NCBI GenBank assembly: GCA_937949555.1
Contig: CALEDV010000071.1
Span: 1-34,880, forward strand
Direction of reading: 5' to 3'
Source of the DNA: an uncultured bacterium
Lineage (GTDB): Bacteria; Nitrospirota; Thermodesulfovibrionia; Thermodesulfovibrionales; Dissulfurispiraceae
Length of the DNA: 34,880 bases
The translations under genes were made by a program, and so were the position numbers. The notes beneath the pieces were generated by a model. The model was not told the DNA's origin. It saw only the letters and a program-made list of their open reading frames with translations, and made no database searches. This document shows, piece after piece, positions 15,498-22,727 of this stretch (positions are counted from its first letter, which is position 1; every line of letters starts with the position of its first letter).

Positions 15498-16505
15498 TTG
15501 GGAAGCGTGCTCGTTGCCCTAAGTGGTGGTGTAGATTCCTCTGTAGGGGCCTATCTACTTAAGGAGAAGGGCCTTGAGGTCTCAGGTATCAGCTTTGTCT
15601 TTTACGATACTGCAGGGCCAAATGAGTCGTTACAGAGGGCCAAAGAGACCGCAGAGATACTAAATATTGACTATACAGTCTTAGATTTGAGAGATAGGTT
15701 TAACGAGACTGTAATAAGGCCTTTTTTTGAGGCCTATCGCAAGGGGATAACCCCTAATCCCTGTGTGTGGTGTAATAGATTAATGAAGTTTAAGGCCCTT
15801 ATTGAAGAGGCGGATCGAAGGGGTATGCACTTTATAAGTACTGGGCATTATGCAATTGTTAGAGATGGACAGCTTTACAAGGGCATTGATACAAGGAAAG
15901 ACCAGTCCTATGCCCTTTACAGGCTTAGCGATGAACAACTTCAGAGGATGATACTACCTTTAGGTACCTATCGTAAAGGTGAAATAAGGTCTATTGCTGA
16001 ACAACTTGGACTGCCTACCTCAAAGGCCCCTGAGAGTCAGGATGTGTGTTTTTTGCAAGGCAAGGGTTATTACTCCAAAATAAAAGATTATTCCGAGGGA
16101 CTTATTCTGGATATAGAAACAAGAAAGAGATTGGGAACCCATAAGGGCTTTTATCATTACACAATGGGGCAAAGAAAGAGGTTAGGAATCTCAGGACAAA
16201 AAGCTTTATATGTGGTTGACATTGATCCAGATACAAATACTGTTTATGTAGGAGATGCCAATCTTGTAATGAAAGATACAATAAAGGTTGATGACCTTAA
16301 TTGGCAAGTGGAGCAGAGCAATACTTTTGAGGCAACTGTAAAAATCAGGTCCACTATGAGAGATGAGCCAGCCACTGTAAATTTAACAGGCGATAATAAG
16401 GCTATAGTGCATTTTCAGCAACCCCAATGGGCACCAGCTCCAGGGCAGAGTGCGGTGTTTTACAAGGAAAACAAAGTGATTGGAGGGGGAATAATTGCAA
16501 GGTGA
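15498..16505 (+). CDS. mnmA: tRNA-specific 2-thiouridylase MnmA
   Basis: Adds sulfur to the wobble uridine (U34) of Lys, Glu and Gln tRNAs using ATP and a persulfide donor. The 335-residue product has the PP-loop SGGVDSS (9-15), the first catalytic Cys in NPCVWCNRLMKF, the GHYA motif and the second Cys in ESQDVCFL, followed by the central and C-terminal beta-barrel domains (HYTMGQRKRLGI). It is slightly shorter than E. coli MnmA (368). The start is TTG, 1 base after the ATPase stop; the protein begins directly at the first beta strand, so a longer version is not expected. Ribosome-binding sequence is weak, suggesting coupling to the upstream gene. Confidence 0.95.
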   Translation: MGSVLVALSGGVDSSVGAYLLKEKGLEVSGISFVFYDTAGPNESLQRAKETAEILNIDYTVLDLRDRFNETVIRPFFEAYRKGITPNPCVWCNRLMKFKALIEEADRRGMHFISTGHYAIVRDGQLYKGIDTRKDQSYALYRLSDEQLQRMILPLGTYRKGEIRSIAEQLGLPTSKAPESQDVCFLQGKGYYSKIKDYSEGLILDIETRKRLGTHKGFYHYTMGQRKRLGISGQKALYVVDIDPDTNTVYVGDANLVMKDTIKVDDLNWQVEQSNTFEATVKIRSTMRDEPATVNLTGDNKAIVHFQQPQWAPAPGQSAVFYKENKVIGGGIIAR

Positions 16506-16577
16506 TATTTACTCTACGATTATGATAAATTAGTAACCGTTTATGTTGACTGCAAATTTAAAGTAGAGGTGCAATTT

Positions 16578-17066
16578 ATGCAAGGAAAGGTTGTTTCTAT
16601 AAATGTAAGCAACAAAAAGGGTGTGAGGAAGACCCCTGTAGAGGAGGTCACTGTAGTAGAAAACAAGGGCATTGCTGGCGATGCCCATGCATCTTCAGAG
16701 TGGCACAGACAGGTGAGCCTCCTTGCCATTGAGAGTATAAAGAAGATGCAGTCTCTCGGCCTTGATGTAAAGCCTGGTGATTTTGCCGAGAATATAACAA
16801 CGGAGGGCATAGACCTGCTCTCATTGCCTCTTGGCACAAGGGTCAAGATAGGAAATGATGTTATCGGGGAGGTAAGTCAGATTGGTAAAGAGTGTCACTC
16901 GCGCTGTGCTATCTATTATCAGGCAGGGGATTGTGTGATGCCGAAGGAAGGCATCTTTATAAGGGTAATGAAGGGGGGTTTTGTAAAGGTTGGTGATTCC
17001 GTTGTGGTAGCTGAGCGCAAGCCCCTTGATTACTATCTCACAGACATAGAGTTGAGGCCATACTGA
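16578..17066 (+). CDS. MOSC-domain protein
   Basis: A 162-residue single-domain MOSC protein (molybdenum-cofactor sulfurase C-terminal-like). These proteins are thought to deliver sulfur to, or otherwise handle, molybdopterin enzymes. Residues seen include GIAGDAHA, WHRQVSLLA, the PGDFAENITTEGIDL motif and the conserved Cys motif GKECHSRC (C106, C110). ATG at 16578 is preferred to a GTG three codons upstream because AGAGGTG precedes it. It stands 72 bases after mnmA and 2 bases before a MogA-type gene, matching a cofactor role. Confidence 0.88.
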   Translation: MQGKVVSINVSNKKGVRKTPVEEVTVVENKGIAGDAHASSEWHRQVSLLAIESIKKMQSLGLDVKPGDFAENITTEGIDLLSLPLGTRVKIGNDVIGEVSQIGKECHSRCAIYYQAGDCVMPKEGIFIRVMKGGFVKVGDSVVVAERKPLDYYLTDIELRPY

Positions 17067-17068
17067 GC

Positions 17069-17584
17069 ATGGGTAGAAAGCTATCCTTTGGCGTATTAAC
17101 TATGAGTGATAAGGGCTTTGCTGGCCAACGGGAAGACCTCAGTGGCCCAGCCATAATAGAACGGCTAAAGGATTTTGGCGATGTAATCCATTACGAGGTG
17201 TTGCCCGATGATAAAGAGGTCATAAAGGCAAAGCTGCAGGAATTGTCCAATAAGGTTGATGTAATAATCACTACTGGTGGCACTGGCCTGTCACCCCGGG
17301 ATGTAACACCAGAGGCAACCATGGAGGTGATTGACAGACAGATACCCGGTATTGCCGAGGCAATGAGGCTTGCGGGTTTACAAAATACGCTCCATGCAAT
17401 GCTTTCAAGGGCCATAGCAGGACAAAAGGGCAGCACCCTTATTGTTAACCTACCTGGCAGTCTGAAGGCAGTAGATGAAGGTCTTCAGGTTATCATACAT
17501 GTCCTACCCCATGCAGTACAGAAGATCAAAGGTGATCCAACAGACTGTGGTATAATGGATCAGGATCGTCCACAAGGCAAATGA
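17069..17584 (+). CDS. mogA: MogA/MoaB-type molybdopterin adenylyltransferase
   Basis: A 171-residue protein of the MogA/MoaB fold that adenylates molybdopterin to prepare it for metal insertion. The N-terminus FGVLTMSDKGFAGQREDLSG, the TTGGTGLSPRDVTPEAT loop (which binds the pterin phosphate) and the LPGSLKAVDEGL segment are characteristic. Which of the MogA or MoaB subtypes it is cannot be decided by eye. It lies between the MOSC gene and ccdA, with a 4-base overlap into the latter, and so probably belongs to one transcript with them. Confidence 0.93.
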   Translation: MGRKLSFGVLTMSDKGFAGQREDLSGPAIIERLKDFGDVIHYEVLPDDKEVIKAKLQELSNKVDVIITTGGTGLSPRDVTPEATMEVIDRQIPGIAEAMRLAGLQNTLHAMLSRAIAGQKGSTLIVNLPGSLKAVDEGLQVIIHVLPHAVQKIKGDPTDCGIMDQDRPQGK

Positions 17585-18291
17585 CCGATATATCCTATCC
17601 CTTGGCATTTCTTGGTGGTGTCATGTCATTCATTTCTCCCTGTGTGCTACCCTTAGTGCCCGTATATGTTTCAATAGTATCAGGCCTCAGTTATGAAGAG
17701 CTGATACAAAAGAGGTTTTCCTTCAGGACATTGATCAACACCCTTGCCTTTGTGGCTGGTTTTTCAACGATCTTTGTCACCCTCGGAGCATCCTCCTCCT
17801 TAATAGGAAGCCTCCTTATTGAATACCAGTCTATCCTCAGGGTAACAGGCGGTGTTCTCACGGTGTTACTGGGGCTCTTTCTGATGGGTGTGATAAGGCC
17901 AGAGGCCTTGATGAGGGAAAGGCGATTTAATATACACAATCCATCCACAGGCATTATTGGAGCCTTCTTCATTGGCCTTGTATTTGCTGCTGGTTGGACG
18001 CCTTGCATAGGGCCTATTCTCGGGACAATTCTTATTTATACTGCCTCTCAGGCGTCGGCACAGCAGGGATTTATTTTATTGGCCTTTTATTCCCTCGGAC
18101 TTGCCATCCCCTTCTTAGTAGCAGCAATGCTGATAAATCTATTTTTTGCCTACACAAGAAGGATACACAGGTTAATGAGAGGGTTTTCTGTGGCTATTGG
18201 TGTTATTTTAATAATCTTTGGAATCTTACTGATAACTGATAAACTTTTTTATATATCTTCTATATTTCCAGACTTAGGGATAAAGTTTTAA
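17581..18291 (+). CDS. ccdA: CcdA-type thiol-disulfide membrane transporter
   Basis: An inner-membrane protein that carries reducing equivalents from cytoplasmic thioredoxin to the periplasm, for cytochrome c maturation or reduction of periplasmic thiols. The 236-residue product has six membrane helices. The redox Cys pair is present: C21 in SFISPCVLPLVP and C142 in GWTPCIGPILG, each in the proline-rich context of the DsbD/CcdA family. No thioredoxin domain is attached and no periplasmic partner follows. The start overlaps the stop of the preceding gene (ATGA). The mix with molybdenum-cofactor genes suggests support of periplasmic metalloenzymes, but this is inference. Confidence 0.93.
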   Translation: MTDISYPLAFLGGVMSFISPCVLPLVPVYVSIVSGLSYEELIQKRFSFRTLINTLAFVAGFSTIFVTLGASSSLIGSLLIEYQSILRVTGGVLTVLLGLFLMGVIRPEALMRERRFNIHNPSTGIIGAFFIGLVFAAGWTPCIGPILGTILIYTASQASAQQGFILLAFYSLGLAIPFLVAAMLINLFFAYTRRIHRLMRGFSVAIGVILIIFGILLITDKLFYISSIFPDLGIKF

Positions 18292-18346
18292 GACGCTGAT
18301 AATGAACAAATTTAGCAACACAATCAAGAGTTAAAAATAGGCAGAT

Positions 18347-18373
18347 TAAATTTTTTTCTCAAAAATACGATAG
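18347..18373 (+). promoter_or_regulatory. Sigma-28 (FliA)-like promoter of flagellin
   Basis: TAAA (18347-18350), a 15-base spacer and TACGATAG (18366-18373) match the flagellar sigma-28 layout TAAA-N15-GCCGATAA, including the CGATA core. Transcription from here would give a leader of about 140 bases before the flagellin ATG at 18519. Confidence 0.6.
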
Positions 18374-18472
18374 TATAAATATAGAAAATGTTGTATAATT
18401 TTGACGTATCAAATAAAAAGGAGGTGAAAGACACACAACATTTTCTTTCTTTAGTTGACAAATGCAGTAAAG

Positions 18473-18489
18473 CTGGCAAGAATTGCCAG
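18473..18489 (+). promoter_or_regulatory. Stem-loop in the flagellin mRNA leader
   Basis: CTGGCAA (18473-18479), loop GAA, TTGCCAG (18483-18489): a perfect 7-bp stem 14 bases before the AAAGGAGG of flagellin. There is no T-run, so it is not a terminator. A second ribosome-binding-like sequence, AAGGAGGTG, lies further upstream near 18418-18425 without a usable start codon. Because flbT follows, and FlbT of Caulobacter acts on the flagellin mRNA leader, the hairpin is a plausible control element. Confidence 0.45.
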
Positions 18490-18518
18490 ACTCAAACCCA
18501 GAAAAGGAGGATTTAAAA

Positions 18519-19367
18519 ATGGCAATTGGAGACATTTCTCTAACAGCCTCAATGAGGCAAAACCTCATCAATTTGCAAGGCACTTCAAACTTGCTCGGCA
18601 GGACACAGGACAGATTGGCATCCGGCAAAAAGGTAAATACCGCACTGGATGATCCCGTAAACTTCTTTGCAGCCCAAGGCTATATGCAGCGCGCAGGAGA
18701 CCTTGCATCCCGTAAGGATGGAATGATGGAAGGCATCCAAATAGTCAAGGCCGCTGATGTGGGAATTACGGCTATTACATCATTGATTGAGCAGGCAAAG
18801 GGTATTGCAAACTCAGCCCTTTCTACATCAGATACAAATTCAAGGGCAAGTTATGCAACGCAGTTTAATCAGCTTATGAGCCAGATAACAAAGGTGGCTG
18901 CTGATTCAAGTTATAAGGGTACGAATCTACTTAATACAAATACCCTTACGGTGAAGTTTAATGAAGACGGCTCTGCATCCCTTGCTGTTAATGGATTTAC
19001 TGCAACAACAATCACTAATCTTACCCTCGGTTTTGTAGATGGTACCTTAGCAGGAGGTTCCATAGGAACATGGGGCACGACAGATGATGCTGGTATCCAG
19101 ACTGCCCTTTCTGCTATTAATACAGCCGTAGAGTATCTAAGGGCAAAGTCCAAGGATCTGGCAACAAATCTAAACATCATCACAGTTCGTCAGGACTTTA
19201 CCAAGAGCATGATTGATACATTAAAGGCTGGAGCTGACAACCTCACCCTGGCAGACATGAACGAGGAAGGTGCAAACATGCTTATGCTCCAGACCCGTCA
19301 GTCCCTTGGTATTACATCTCTGAGCCTTGCATCACAGGCAGCTCAGGCAGTGCTCAGATTGTTCTAA
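18519..19367 (+). CDS. fliC: Flagellin
   Basis: The filament subunit, 282 residues, made only of the conserved D0/D1 regions plus a short middle part. The N-terminus contains NLINLQGTSNLL and RTQDRLASGKKVNTALDDP, the usual flagellin signature. The C-terminal helix has DMNEEGANMLMLQTRQSLG and ends SLASQAAQAVLRLF. The overall pattern, including MAIGDISLT at the start, resembles flagellins of the alphaproteobacterial type, in keeping with flbT and flaF downstream. The ATG at 18519 with AAAGGAGG 8 bases upstream is clear; an earlier in-frame TTG lies within the leader hairpin. Ser and Thr are common in the centre, which suits glycosylation. Confidence 0.96.
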   Translation: MAIGDISLTASMRQNLINLQGTSNLLGRTQDRLASGKKVNTALDDPVNFFAAQGYMQRAGDLASRKDGMMEGIQIVKAADVGITAITSLIEQAKGIANSALSTSDTNSRASYATQFNQLMSQITKVAADSSYKGTNLLNTNTLTVKFNEDGSASLAVNGFTATTITNLTLGFVDGTLAGGSIGTWGTTDDAGIQTALSAINTAVEYLRAKSKDLATNLNIITVRQDFTKSMIDTLKAGADNLTLADMNEEGANMLMLQTRQSLGITSLSLASQAAQAVLRLF

Positions 19368-19386
19368 AGAAATTTCTAAGAAAGAT

Positions 19387-19416
19387 AAGGGGCTGTTTCT
19401 TCAGCCCCTTTTTTTT
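19387..19416 (+). terminator. Intrinsic terminator after flagellin
   Basis: AAGGGGCTG (19387-19395), a six-base loop and CAGCCCCTT (19402-19410), followed by a run of T to 19416. This is a textbook Rho-independent terminator 20 bases after the flagellin stop. It should limit transcription into flbT, flaF and the glycosyltransferase genes, so those are expressed by read-through or from an unseen promoter. Confidence 0.93.
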
Positions 19417-19424
19417 GAACCTCA

Positions 19425-19823
19425 ATGCCACTTAAACTTACTCTTAAACCTGAAGAGAGAGTCATCATAAGCGGAGCAGTTATAAGAAATGGCCGCAACT
19501 CCATAGAGGTTTTTATCGAAAACAAAGTGCCCATACTCAGAGAAAAGGACATAATCACAGAAGAAGGGGCAGATACACTTTGTAAAAAAATATATCTTGT
19601 TATTCAGCTAATGTATATTGATGAAGCAAACCTTACAATGTATCACACAAAATACTGGGAACTAATAAAACAACTGGTCAATGGAGCGCCTAAGACCATC
19701 TTGCTTGTGGATCAGATAAACGAACTTATTATAAGCAACAAATATTACCAAGCCCTTAAAACAGCAAGAAGACTCATAGAATATGAAAAGGAGGTTATAT
19801 TAAATTATGCTCAGGATAAGTGA
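19425..19823 (+). CDS. flbT: Flagellin synthesis regulator FlbT
   Basis: A 132-residue FlbT protein. In Caulobacter FlbT controls flagellin at the post-transcriptional level and binds flagellin as a chaperone. The start MPLKLTLKPEERVIISGAV closely follows the family pattern, as does PILREKDIITEEGADTLCKKIYL. The C-terminal half is helical. The ATG stands only 8 bases after the T-run of the flagellin terminator and has no ribosome-binding site. The start is still convincing because family members begin the same way. It overlaps flaF by 17 bases. FlbT is best known from Alphaproteobacteria. Confidence 0.92.
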   Translation: MPLKLTLKPEERVIISGAVIRNGRNSIEVFIENKVPILREKDIITEEGADTLCKKIYLVIQLMYIDEANLTMYHTKYWELIKQLVNGAPKTILLVDQINELIISNKYYQALKTARRLIEYEKEVILNYAQDK

Positions 19824-20181
19824 TCTTAAAAAGGCAAACCCTGATACTGAATCCGGTAGAAATGTTGAGGCAAGGGCCCTTGAAAATGCTGCTGAGATGA
19901 TTAAGTACTGTCAAGATAACTGGGAAGCAAAGAATATTAGGGAGATGCTCTTTGAGGCCCTTAGACACAATCAAACCCTTTGGTCTTTGTTAACAAAAGA
20001 TATGGATAACCCAGAGAATCCCCTTACAGAAGAATTGAAGAATAATATCAGGTCTCTTGCGTCTTTCATCAACAAGAGAACCTTTGATTTGCAGTCCTGG
20101 CCCAAAAGGGAGGGTTTGAATATATTAATTGATATTAATATAAACCTCGCGGCAGGTCTTAGAGGTTCTCCCTCAGACTAA
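19807..20181 (+). CDS. flaF: Flagellar protein FlaF
   Basis: A 124-residue FlaF, which in Caulobacter promotes flagellin synthesis and secretion and opposes FlbT. Family marks are SGRNVEARALENAAEMIKYCQDNW, EALRHNQTLWSLL, NPLTEELKNNIRSLASFINKRTF and LNILIDININLAAGLR. The length is the usual one. The ATG lies inside the end of flbT, with AAAGGAGG about 10 bases before it. The pair is therefore translated together, and a GTG 18 bases after the stop begins the first glycosyltransferase gene. Confidence 0.93.
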   Translation: MLRISDLKKANPDTESGRNVEARALENAAEMIKYCQDNWEAKNIREMLFEALRHNQTLWSLLTKDMDNPENPLTEELKNNIRSLASFINKRTFDLQSWPKREGLNILIDININLAAGLRGSPSD

Positions 20182-20199
20182 ACAAAACACATTATATTT

Positions 20200-22719
20200 G
20201 TGGAAAAGCAGTGTCCTATTGATGAAGCACTTAGACTTATAGAAACAGGAGACCACAAGAGGGCATTGAAGAGTCTCTTGAGCTGTATAGCACAAGACCC
20301 TTCTAATTTCCAGGCTTACAACGCCCTTGGCACTCTGTATGTAGAAAGCCAACCTAAAAGGGCACTCCGTTGTTTTCAAAGGTCCTTAGAATTAAACCCT
20401 AACTATCCTTTAGCATTATATAATATTGCAAACCTTTTAAAGGCAGAGGGGAGGGTAAAGGAGGCAGTAAGTTTATATAATGAAGCCCTCAAAATAGACC
20501 CTAACCTTTTTCAAGCATACTTCAATATTGGCAATATCCTTATTGAGTCATTCGATTATGAAGAGGCACAAAAATACCTTCAAAGGGCTATTTCTATCGA
20601 ACCAGATTTTGTCAAGGCACTTTCAAATCTTGGGGTATGCTATTTTCATTTAGGTAATATCTCAGAGGCAATCAATTGTCATGAAAGGGCGATAAAAAAA
20701 GACCCAAACTTTGCTGATGCCCATTTTAACCTTGCCTTATCTTTACTCATGGACGGCAATTATATAAAGGGCTGGGACGAATACCGATGGCGCTGGAAGA
20801 GCTCTCAATTTAAACCAGTAAATTACAAAAAGCCCCTTTGGGACGGCTCGGATATATCCGGGAAAAGACTCTTAGTCTTTTCAGAGCAAGGATATGGCGA
20901 TACAATTCAGTTTGTCCGTTATCTAAAACTTATCCTTTCTAAGGGCATCAATTTATTATTTCAATGTCCTCCAGCCCTAAAGGACCTTATATATTCTTCC
21001 TTTGTTCAGAATAACATATGTATAATTGACAACAATCCCTCTTCAACTGAATATGACCTATGTTGTCCACTCATGGAACTCCCTTTTTTCTTCAATACAA
21101 CCCTTGAGACTATACCTCTGAACATTCCATATCTTACCCCAGATAATAGGCTTATACATAAATACTCCTGCCTTCTTAATAAAGCATCATCAGAGAGAAG
21201 TGATACATTTTTAAAGGTCGGAATTGCCTGGCGTGGCAGCAGAGCAAACCATAGGGGACAATATCGTTCAATGAGCTTAAGAGATATAGCGCCACTGTTG
21301 ATGAATAAAGATGTTCTTTTTGTGAGTCTTATGAAGGAATACGCAATAGAACTTGAGGGATTAGAGATAGCAATGCTTGATATGTCCAAAGAACTAATAG
21401 ATTTTCATGAGACTGCAGCATTAATTGCAAATCTGGACCTTGTTATCACAATTGATACAGCAGTTGCCCATTTAGCTGGCGCTATGGGCAAGCCAGTATG
21501 GCTCATGCTTCACCATACATCAGACTGGCGCTGGATGCTACACAGGACCGATAGCCCCTGGTATCCAACAATGAAAATATTTCGGCAAAACACCAAAGAC
21601 AATTGGGACAATGTCATAGAGGATATAACAAAGGAGCTCTCCCTGCTTGCTGCAATAGAGATACCCGATAACAAGAAGGGTTTTTATGATCAGAAAATAA
21701 CATTGCCAGCATCACCTACACAAAAAGGTGTAAGCGAAACAGAGGCAATGGATTATTATAGGAATATCATAGAGACGAATCCCCTCAACGCCCAAGCCCA
21801 TTGGGAATTGGCGCTTTTACTACTTAAGAACGGAAATTTTGACGAAGGGTGGAGAGAATACGAATGGCGAAAGAGATTGCCACAATGCGTTGATTATTAT
21901 CCAAATCTTCCGATTCCTGAATGGAGAGGAGAGGATTTATCAGGCAAGTCTATACTTCTCTATGATGAACAGGGTTTTGGTGATGTCATACAGTTTGTTA
22001 GGTTTGTCTATAAATTGAACACAAAAAAGGGCAGCGTAAAGTTATTATGTCGTCCTGAATTAAGCAGGTTGATGAGGACATTAGAGGGCTCTATAGAGAT
22101 ATACGAAAAAGGGGTAGACTTCACTGTAAAGGTGGATTACATAACCTCTCTTATGAGCCTGCCCTTTTATCTTAAAATAGGCATTGAGGATATGGCACCC
22201 ATTAATCCATATTTTCATATTCCCCAAAAGGACATTAACAGATGGAAAGACAGAATGGACCCTGATCCCTCGGTGCTCAATTTAGGCTTGGCATGGGGTG
22301 GCAGGACAAGTCATTTGCATAATAATCTTAGATCAATGAACTTCAATAACATGCTACCTCTCTTGGAATTACCAGGGGTTGCATTTTACAGTCTTCAGAA
22401 GCATGATAACACAACTGACATTTCTGATTATGACATTAGAGACTGTACATCTGAGTTTCGTGACTTCTATGATACTGCCTGCTTCATATCCAATCTCGAC
22501 CTGGTAATTACCGTTGACACTGCTGTGGCCCATCTTGCTGGGGCCTTGGGCAAAGAGACCTGGCTTATGCTACCTTTCAATGCTGAATGGCGCTGGTTTA
22601 AGGACGAACATCGCACCCTCTGGTATCCCACAATGAGGCTCTTTAGGCAATCGACTCCTGGAGACTGGCAAGGAGTCATTGACAGGATAATCAATAATAT
22701 CAAGGTGTTGAAGGGGTAG
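20200..22719 (+). CDS. TPR protein with two glycosyltransferase-like modules
   Basis: An 839-residue cytoplasmic protein. About five TPRs occupy residues 4-175 and are followed by a half-TPR ending in GWDEYRWRW (about 190). A first GT-B-like module (about 200-480) has LVFSEQGYGDTIQFVRYL and ITIDTAVAHLAGAMGKPVWLM. A lone TPR at about 515-550, ending in GWREYEWRKRLP, leads into a second module (about 555-835) with LLYDEQGFGDVIQFVRF and ITVDTAVAHLAGALGK. Both modules end with a DWRW- or EWRW-type motif and WYPTM. TPR-glycosyltransferases of this kind are common beside flagellin genes and are expected to glycosylate flagellin. The start is GTG, with AAAACACATTATATTT before it and no good ribosome-binding site, so the exact start is uncertain. 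Confidence 0.85.
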   Translation: MEKQCPIDEALRLIETGDHKRALKSLLSCIAQDPSNFQAYNALGTLYVESQPKRALRCFQRSLELNPNYPLALYNIANLLKAEGRVKEAVSLYNEALKIDPNLFQAYFNIGNILIESFDYEEAQKYLQRAISIEPDFVKALSNLGVCYFHLGNISEAINCHERAIKKDPNFADAHFNLALSLLMDGNYIKGWDEYRWRWKSSQFKPVNYKKPLWDGSDISGKRLLVFSEQGYGDTIQFVRYLKLILSKGINLLFQCPPALKDLIYSSFVQNNICIIDNNPSSTEYDLCCPLMELPFFFNTTLETIPLNIPYLTPDNRLIHKYSCLLNKASSERSDTFLKVGIAWRGSRANHRGQYRSMSLRDIAPLLMNKDVLFVSLMKEYAIELEGLEIAMLDMSKELIDFHETAALIANLDLVITIDTAVAHLAGAMGKPVWLMLHHTSDWRWMLHRTDSPWYPTMKIFRQNTKDNWDNVIEDITKELSLLAAIEIPDNKKGFYDQKITLPASPTQKGVSETEAMDYYRNIIETNPLNAQAHWELALLLLKNGNFDEGWREYEWRKRLPQCVDYYPNLPIPEWRGEDLSGKSILLYDEQGFGDVIQFVRFVYKLNTKKGSVKLLCRPELSRLMRTLEGSIEIYEKGVDFTVKVDYITSLMSLPFYLKIGIEDMAPINPYFHIPQKDINRWKDRMDPDPSVLNLGLAWGGRTSHLHNNLRSMNFNNMLPLLELPGVAFYSLQKHDNTTDISDYDIRDCTSEFRDFYDTACFISNLDLVITVDTAVAHLAGALGKETWLMLPFNAEWRWFKDEHRTLWYPTMRLFRQSTPGDWQGVIDRIINNIKVLKG

Positions 22720-22727
22720 CTAAATTT

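Noticed and set aside
18475-18488. Possible sigma-54 promoter (TGGCA...TTGCC) before flagellin
   Set aside because: GG and GC are separated by 8 bases, not 10, and the sequence is symmetrical, so a hairpin is the better reading. A sigma-28-like site fits upstream.
18424-18516. A 30-codon upstream ORF (GTG) in the flagellin leader
   Set aside because: The purine-rich ribosome-binding sequence abuts the GTG with no spacer, so initiation there is unlikely.
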